Source: Ensifer aridi (GTDB taxonomy: Bacteria > Pseudomonadota > Alphaproteobacteria > Rhizobiales > Rhizobiaceae). Taken from it: a stretch of 64,000 nt of DNA. Under the pieces are notes generated by a model that was not told where the DNA came from, searched no databases, and saw only the letters and a program-made list of their open reading frames with translations. The stretch covers positions 262,541-326,540 of the forward strand of contig NZ_LUAV01000004.1 in NCBI RefSeq assembly GCF_002078505.1. Direction: 5' to 3'. The translations under genes and the position numbers were made by a program. The number at the start of each line of letters is the position of its first letter. Within the stretch, counting starts at the first letter, position 1. Below, in pieces: positions 59,551 to 64,000 of this stretch.

Positions 59551-60944
59551 GCAAGTTCAGCGTTCTGTTCAGGACGACCGCGGTCCGGCTCTCCGCGCTG
59601 TATCTGGTGCTCTTCTCTCTATGCGCCGCCTTCCTCGTTTTCTACGTGACGGGCATGTCCGAGCGGCTGTTGCAGCAGCAGACGCGCGAAGCGATCGCCG
59701 CCGAGTCGGCGCAGGTCGAGGGCGTCTATGAGCGCGCGGGCGTGAGCGGACTGCTTCGCTCTCTGGAGCGGCGCGCGCGCCAACCGGGCGCCAATCTCTA
59801 CGTCATTGCCGGGCCGAGCGGCGAAATCCTCGCCGGCAACGTGGCAGGCCTGGAGCCTGGGCTGCTGGACGATGAAGGCTGGACGTCCGAGCCGTTCCGT
59901 TACCGTCGCTTCACCGATGAGGGCGGCGCCGAGAGGCACGTGGCGCTTGCTCAGGTTCTGGTGCTCGACAATGGTCTGCGGATTCTCGTTGGCCGCGACC
60001 TGCAGGAACCTGAGAAGTTTCGCGCTCTCGTCCGCCAGGCGCTGATGGTGGCGCTCGGCATCATGGGCCTCGGCGCGCTGGTGATCTGGTTTGGCATCGG
60101 CCGCAATGCCTTGAAGCGCATCGACCGCATGTCGGAGGCGAGTACGAAGATCATGGCCGGAGATCTCTCGCAGCGCTTGCCGATGAGTGGCTCGGGCGAC
60201 GAGTTCGACCGGCTTTCGGAATCGCTGAACGCCATGCTGGGCAGGATCGAGAAGCTGAATGAAGGCCTGAAGCAGGTGTCCGACAACATAGCGCACGACC
60301 TCAAAACTCCGCTGACGCGACTGCGCAACAAGGCCGAGGCGGCGCTCGCCAGCACGGACGGAGGAAACCAGAGCGGCGCGCTCGAGGAGATCATCGCGGA
60401 ATCCGACCAGTTGATCCGCACCTTCAACGCGCTCTTGATGATCTCGCGCGTGGAGGCCGGCTCAGCCCCCGCCGAAATGAGCGATGTCGATCTGTCGCAG
60501 ATCGTCGCGGATTGCGTCGAGCTTTACGAACCGGTTGCCGAGGACAATGCGCTTCGGCTCGAGTCGGATGTCGCGCCCGGCGTGGTGATCTCCGGAAATC
60601 GCGAACTGATCGGCCAAGCCCTCGGCAATCTTATCGACAATGCGATCAAATATGCGGAGGGCGCCGCAAATCCGTCGATCCGCGTCGAGATGAAGAAGAG
60701 CGACCGCCACGTCATGCTGGCTGTTGCCGATCACGGTCCCGGCATACCCGAGGACATGCGCGGCGAAGTGGTCAAACGCTTCGTCCGTCTGGATGAAAGC
60801 CGGTCGAAACCGGGCACCGGCCTCGGCCTCTCGCTTGTCGAGGCGGTGATGGAAATGCACCGCGGCTCGATGGAACTTTCGGCAACTGAAGGGGACGAGC
60901 GCGGATTGACGGTGCGCATGGTTTTCCCGGCGGCGGCGACCTGA
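59547..60944 (+). CDS. Sensor histidine kinase, 465 aa
   Basis: An N-terminal TM (AVRLSALYLVLFSLCAAFLVFYV), a periplasmic domain (about residues 35-165), a second TM (ALMVALGIMGLGALVIWFGIG), a HAMP, a HisKA with NIAHDLKTPLTRL (His250) and an HATPase domain with DNAIKYA, DHGPGI and GTGLGLSLVEAVM. HDLKTP places it in the same kinase subclass as FeuQ-like and CzcS-type kinases. Overlaps its regulator. Confidence 0.9.
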   Translation: MSKFSVLFRTTAVRLSALYLVLFSLCAAFLVFYVTGMSERLLQQQTREAIAAESAQVEGVYERAGVSGLLRSLERRARQPGANLYVIAGPSGEILAGNVAGLEPGLLDDEGWTSEPFRYRRFTDEGGAERHVALAQVLVLDNGLRILVGRDLQEPEKFRALVRQALMVALGIMGLGALVIWFGIGRNALKRIDRMSEASTKIMAGDLSQRLPMSGSGDEFDRLSESLNAMLGRIEKLNEGLKQVSDNIAHDLKTPLTRLRNKAEAALASTDGGNQSGALEEIIAESDQLIRTFNALLMISRVEAGSAPAEMSDVDLSQIVADCVELYEPVAEDNALRLESDVAPGVVISGNRELIGQALGNLIDNAIKYAEGAANPSIRVEMKKSDRHVMLAVADHGPGIPEDMRGEVVKRFVRLDESRSKPGTGLGLSLVEAVMEMHRGSMELSATEGDERGLTVRMVFPAAAT

Positions 60945-60976
60945 TAAACCGGTTGCGGAGTTGAAAGGGAGTATTC

Positions 60977-63934
60977 ATGCCGGAAGCGATCGAGCGGCGC
61001 TTGTCCGATATCGGTACGGTCCCGATCCGGGCCGCAAGCCAGGCGGACGCCAAGGCTGCGCTTTCCATCCTCAAGGATGCATCCAGGGGCCACGAACGTA
61101 TCGCGGATCTCATCGCCTCCGACGCGCCACTCAAGAATTTCCTTGTCGCCGCCTTCGCCCTCTCGCCGTTCCTGCGCGAAACCGTCGGCAGCCGTCCTGC
61201 AATCCTGGAGGCGCTGCTCGGGGAGTCCCTGCCCGACTTCCTGAACCGGCGGATCGAGACAGCGCGCGCCGCCTGGCGGGCGGAGCCCTCGGGAGCCGCA
61301 CTGCCTGACGCCGAGATCATGTCGCGGCTGAGGCGCACCAAGCGTGAGCTTGCCTTCGCCGTAGCGCTCGCAGACTTGGCGCGGCTTTTCGACGGGCGGG
61401 AGACGACGCGATGGCTCAGCGACTTTGCCGAGGCGGCCGTGTCGGCCGCGATCGATCACCTGCTCATCGGCGCACATGAGAGCGGCAAATTCGCGCTGAA
61501 GGACCCGGCCGCGCCGAGCGCTGGCTCCGGCGTCGTCGTGCTCGGCATGGGCAAACTCGGCGCGGGAGAACTCAACTATTCCTCGGACATCGACCTCGTC
61601 GTCTTCTACGACCCGCAGTCCGGCATCGTCATCGACCGCGACCAAGCGTCGGAAACCTTCGCCCGGTTGCTGCGGCGGCTGATCCGCATTCTGCAAGAAC
61701 GCACCGGCGACGGTTACGTCTTCCGCACGGACCTGCGCCTGCGGCCCGATCCGGGCTCGACGCCGCTTGCCATCCCCGTCGAGGCCGCGATGCTCTATTA
61801 CGAGGGCAGGGGACAGAATTGGGAACGCGCCGCCTTCATCAAGGCGAGGCCGATTGCGGGTGATCTGGAAGCCGGCGAACGCTTCCTCAAGGACCTGACG
61901 CCCTTCGTCTTCCGCAAATACCTCGATTATGCGGCGATCGCCGACATTCACTCGATCAAGCGGCAGATCCACGCCCACAAAGGTCACCGCGAAATTGCCG
62001 TGAAGGGGCACAATATCAAGCTTGGCCGCGGCGGCATCCGGGAGATCGAATTCTTCGTCCAGACGCAGCAACTGATCGCCGGCGGCCGTATGCCCGCCCT
62101 CCGGCGTCGCGAAACCGAGGCGATGCTGGGCCTCCTTGCCGACACCGGCTGGATCGACCGGCCGACGGCTGACGAACTTATCGGCGCCTACTGGTTTCTG
62201 CGGGATGTCGAGCATCGCATTCAGATGGTGCACGACGAGCAGACCCACGTCTTGCCGGAGACCGAGGGGGAACTCAAACGGATCGCCTACATGCTTGGCT
62301 TCGAGGACAGTGCCTCGTTCTCAAAAGAACTGTCACGCGTGTTGCGGACGGTCGAGCGGCGTTACGCGCAGCTTTTCGAGCAGGAGGCGAAGCTCTCGGC
62401 CGAGACCGGAAACCTGGTCTTCACCGGGCAGCAGGACGATCCGGACACGCTCGAGACGCTCAACAAGCTCGGCTTCCAGCGGCCGTCGGACATCGCCCGG
62501 ACCATTCGCACCTGGCACTACGGGCGCTATCGGGCGACGCAGTCCGTAGAGGCGCGCGAGCGCTTGACCGAGCTGACACCGGAACTCCTGCGCGTGTTTG
62601 GCGAAAGCCGGCGCGCCGATGAGGCGCTTCTGCGCTTCGATCACTTCATCTCCGGCCTGCCGGCGGGCATTCAGCTCTTCTCGCTCCTCGGCAACAATCC
62701 CGGTCTCCTGTCGCTGATCGTCAACATCATGTCGTCGGCTCCACGGCTGGCGGAGATCATCGCCGCCAAACCGCATGTCTTCGACGGCATGCTCGATCCC
62801 GGCCTGCTTGCGGAACTGCCGACCCGGGATTACCTGGCGCCGCGAATTGCGAATTTCGTAGCGGGCGCCCGGCATTATGAGGAGGTGCTGGATCGCCTGC
62901 GCATCATCGCCGCCGAGCAGCGTTTCCTGATCGGCATCCGGCTCTTGACGGGCGCCATCACCGGCCTGCAGGCGGGGAGGGCCTTCACCGACCTTGCCGA
63001 TTTGATCATTGCCGCAGCGCTCGATGCGGTTCTGGAAGAGGTCCGCTCCGCGCACGGCCGTTTTCCTGGCGGGCGTGTCGCGGTGGTCGGCATGGGCAAA
63101 CTCGGCAGCCACGAACTGACCGCCGGCTCCGACGTCGACCTCATCCTGCTTTACGACTACGACGACGAGGCTTCCCAGTCCGATGGCGCCAAGCCGCTCG
63201 ATCCGGTGCGTTACTTTACCCGCGTAACGCAGCGCCTGATCGCCGCGCTTTCTGCGCCGACCGCAGAGGGGATCCTCTATGACGTCGACATGCGACTGAG
63301 GCCGTCCGGCAACAAAGGCCCCGTCGCAACGCGCGTCACCGCCTTCGCCAAGTACCAGCGCAATGAAGCCTGGACCTGGGAGCATCTGGCGCTGACGCGG
63401 GCACGATGCATCGGCGGCGACCAAAGTCTGATCGGCGAGGCGGAGACGATTTTCGCCGAGGTTCTCTCCGAAAGGCGGGACGTCGCGAAGATCCGCAAGG
63501 ATGTCGAGGAGATGCGGGCTCTGATCGACAAAGAGAAGCCGCCGAACGGCATCTGGGATTTCAAGCTTATCCCCGGCGGGCTCGTCGATATCGAGTTCAT
63601 CGCCCAATTTCTGGCCCTCGTCGCGCCGACGAAGGGCGTGGCGCCTCCTCCCGCCGGGACGCACACTCTGGAGTCGCTGAAGACGCTTGGCGCCGCGATA
63701 ATGAATGCCAACGACCTCGATACGGCGATCGAGGCCTTGACACTCTTCACCGAGGTATCGCAGATCGTCAGGCTTTGCATCGACGGCGATTTCAATCCGG
63801 ACGAGGCTCCCGCCGGGCTTGTCGATCTCGTCTGCCAAGCCGGGGATTACCCGGACCTGACGCATCTCGAAGCCGACATTCGTCGTCTTTCGAAGGCGGT
63901 GCGCCGGATATTTCACTCCGCCATCGCGGCGTGA
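60977..63934 (+). CDS. glnE: Bifunctional glutamine synthetase adenylyltransferase/adenylyl-removing enzyme
   Basis: 985 aa, the usual GlnE length. Two nucleotidyltransferase-type domains: the adenylyl-removing half with GMGKLGAGELNYSSDIDLVV (about residues 186-206) and the adenylylating half with GMGKLGSHELTAGSDVDLIL (about residues 705-725), each followed by a helical bundle. It adenylylates and deadenylylates GlnA in response to PII (GlnB) and glutamine in the cytoplasm. Start 60977 has AAAGGGAG upstream. Runs in the same direction as the kinase gene 32 bases away, so co-transcription is possible. Confidence 0.95.
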   Translation: MPEAIERRLSDIGTVPIRAASQADAKAALSILKDASRGHERIADLIASDAPLKNFLVAAFALSPFLRETVGSRPAILEALLGESLPDFLNRRIETARAAWRAEPSGAALPDAEIMSRLRRTKRELAFAVALADLARLFDGRETTRWLSDFAEAAVSAAIDHLLIGAHESGKFALKDPAAPSAGSGVVVLGMGKLGAGELNYSSDIDLVVFYDPQSGIVIDRDQASETFARLLRRLIRILQERTGDGYVFRTDLRLRPDPGSTPLAIPVEAAMLYYEGRGQNWERAAFIKARPIAGDLEAGERFLKDLTPFVFRKYLDYAAIADIHSIKRQIHAHKGHREIAVKGHNIKLGRGGIREIEFFVQTQQLIAGGRMPALRRRETEAMLGLLADTGWIDRPTADELIGAYWFLRDVEHRIQMVHDEQTHVLPETEGELKRIAYMLGFEDSASFSKELSRVLRTVERRYAQLFEQEAKLSAETGNLVFTGQQDDPDTLETLNKLGFQRPSDIARTIRTWHYGRYRATQSVEARERLTELTPELLRVFGESRRADEALLRFDHFISGLPAGIQLFSLLGNNPGLLSLIVNIMSSAPRLAEIIAAKPHVFDGMLDPGLLAELPTRDYLAPRIANFVAGARHYEEVLDRLRIIAAEQRFLIGIRLLTGAITGLQAGRAFTDLADLIIAAALDAVLEEVRSAHGRFPGGRVAVVGMGKLGSHELTAGSDVDLILLYDYDDEASQSDGAKPLDPVRYFTRVTQRLIAALSAPTAEGILYDVDMRLRPSGNKGPVATRVTAFAKYQRNEAWTWEHLALTRARCIGGDQSLIGEAETIFAEVLSERRDVAKIRKDVEEMRALIDKEKPPNGIWDFKLIPGGLVDIEFIAQFLALVAPTKGVAPPPAGTHTLESLKTLGAAIMNANDLDTAIEALTLFTEVSQIVRLCIDGDFNPDEAPAGLVDLVCQAGDYPDLTHLEADIRRLSKAVRRIFHSAIAA

Positions 63935-63941
63935 GCCATCC

Positions 63942-64000
63942 TACTGCATGTTTCCTTAAATCGTAGCCGATTTAAGGACAAAAAGATGCAGCGATTCAAA
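63942..64000. repeat. RIME-like element (copy 7, inverted, cut by window end)
   Basis: CTGCATGTTTCCTTAAATC, then GATTTAAGGACAAAAAGATGCAG, then CGATTCAAA at the window edge, which is the reverse complement of the TTTGAATCG block of the other copies. The rest lies outside the window. It follows glnE by seven bases. Confidence 0.8.

Noticed and set aside
1..64000. CRISPR arrays, tRNA/rRNA genes, prophage, toxin-antitoxin or restriction loci
   Set aside because: I looked for regularly spaced repeats, tRNA-like cloverleaf 3' CCA ends, integrase or transposase motifs and defence-gene motifs and saw none. A tRNAscan or CRISPR search would be decisive.

Overview
The window is high-GC alphaproteobacterial chromosome and reads as Sinorhizobium/Ensifer (close to S. 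meliloti or S. medicae). The evidence is a mucR gene next to a divJ-type kinase, feuN-feuP-feuQ followed by cycHJKL-degP, and at least seven copies of a RIME-like intergenic element. I see no rRNA, tRNA, CRISPR array, integrase or insertion sequence. Species and known-gene names are recalled from family knowledge; no search was run.

Layout. 1-9.5 kb: the 3' end of ohr, a PhnA-like protein, a HerA-like ATPase, a DUF2267-type protein, a minus-strand run of small metabolic enzymes (aldo/keto reductase, Tam methyltransferase, HAD dehalogenase, dual-specificity-type phosphatase, zinc alcohol dehydrogenase), a class IV aminotransferase, a frameshifted YdeI/OmdA-type gene and a VOC protein. 9.7-20.2 kb: Fe-type superoxide dismutase, a WYL regulator divergent from a LysE exporter, two c-type cytochromes, a GNAT acetyltransferase behind an apparent transcription attenuator, a MerR regulator, PQQ glucose dehydrogenase, SelO and a homocysteine S-methyltransferase-like enzyme. 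20.3-28.8 kb: TetR, DUF1697, oligopeptidase B, LysR/DUF2798, a CatE-like dioxygenase, a universal stress protein with a DksA-type zinc finger protein, hemolysin III, and a secreted protein.

29.2-35.2 kb: a complete seven-gene Mnh/Mrp cation/proton antiporter operon (A-G) with overlapping start/stop codons. 35.2-43.9 kb: mucR with a long structured leader, sufE, DUF5330, a divJ-like kinase overlapping a peptidoglycan-binding-domain gene, DUF1491, DUF2336, an SH3b protein, an ElaB/YqjD-type stress protein behind a textbook EcfG promoter, and a 56-aa basic protein behind a perfect CtrA box. 43.9-48.4 kb: a DUF1254/DUF1214 pair, PBP1A, a UPF0260 protein and an MmcQ/YjbR protein.

48.5-64 kb: two very small ORFs, feuNPQ (a two-component system with its small periplasmic modulator), a lipoprotein, the cycHJKL cytochrome c maturation operon, degP, a second OmpR-type two-component system and glnE. 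The common themes are envelope homeostasis, cell-cycle and symbiosis regulation, respiration and stress.

The most interesting unexplained structure is at 14.15-14.33 kb. It has a sigma70-type promoter, an apparently leaderless 16-codon ORF ending in Tyr-Phe-Trp-Leu-Phe-Arg, and an intrinsic terminator overlapping an alternative long hairpin, all in front of a GNAT acetyltransferase gene.
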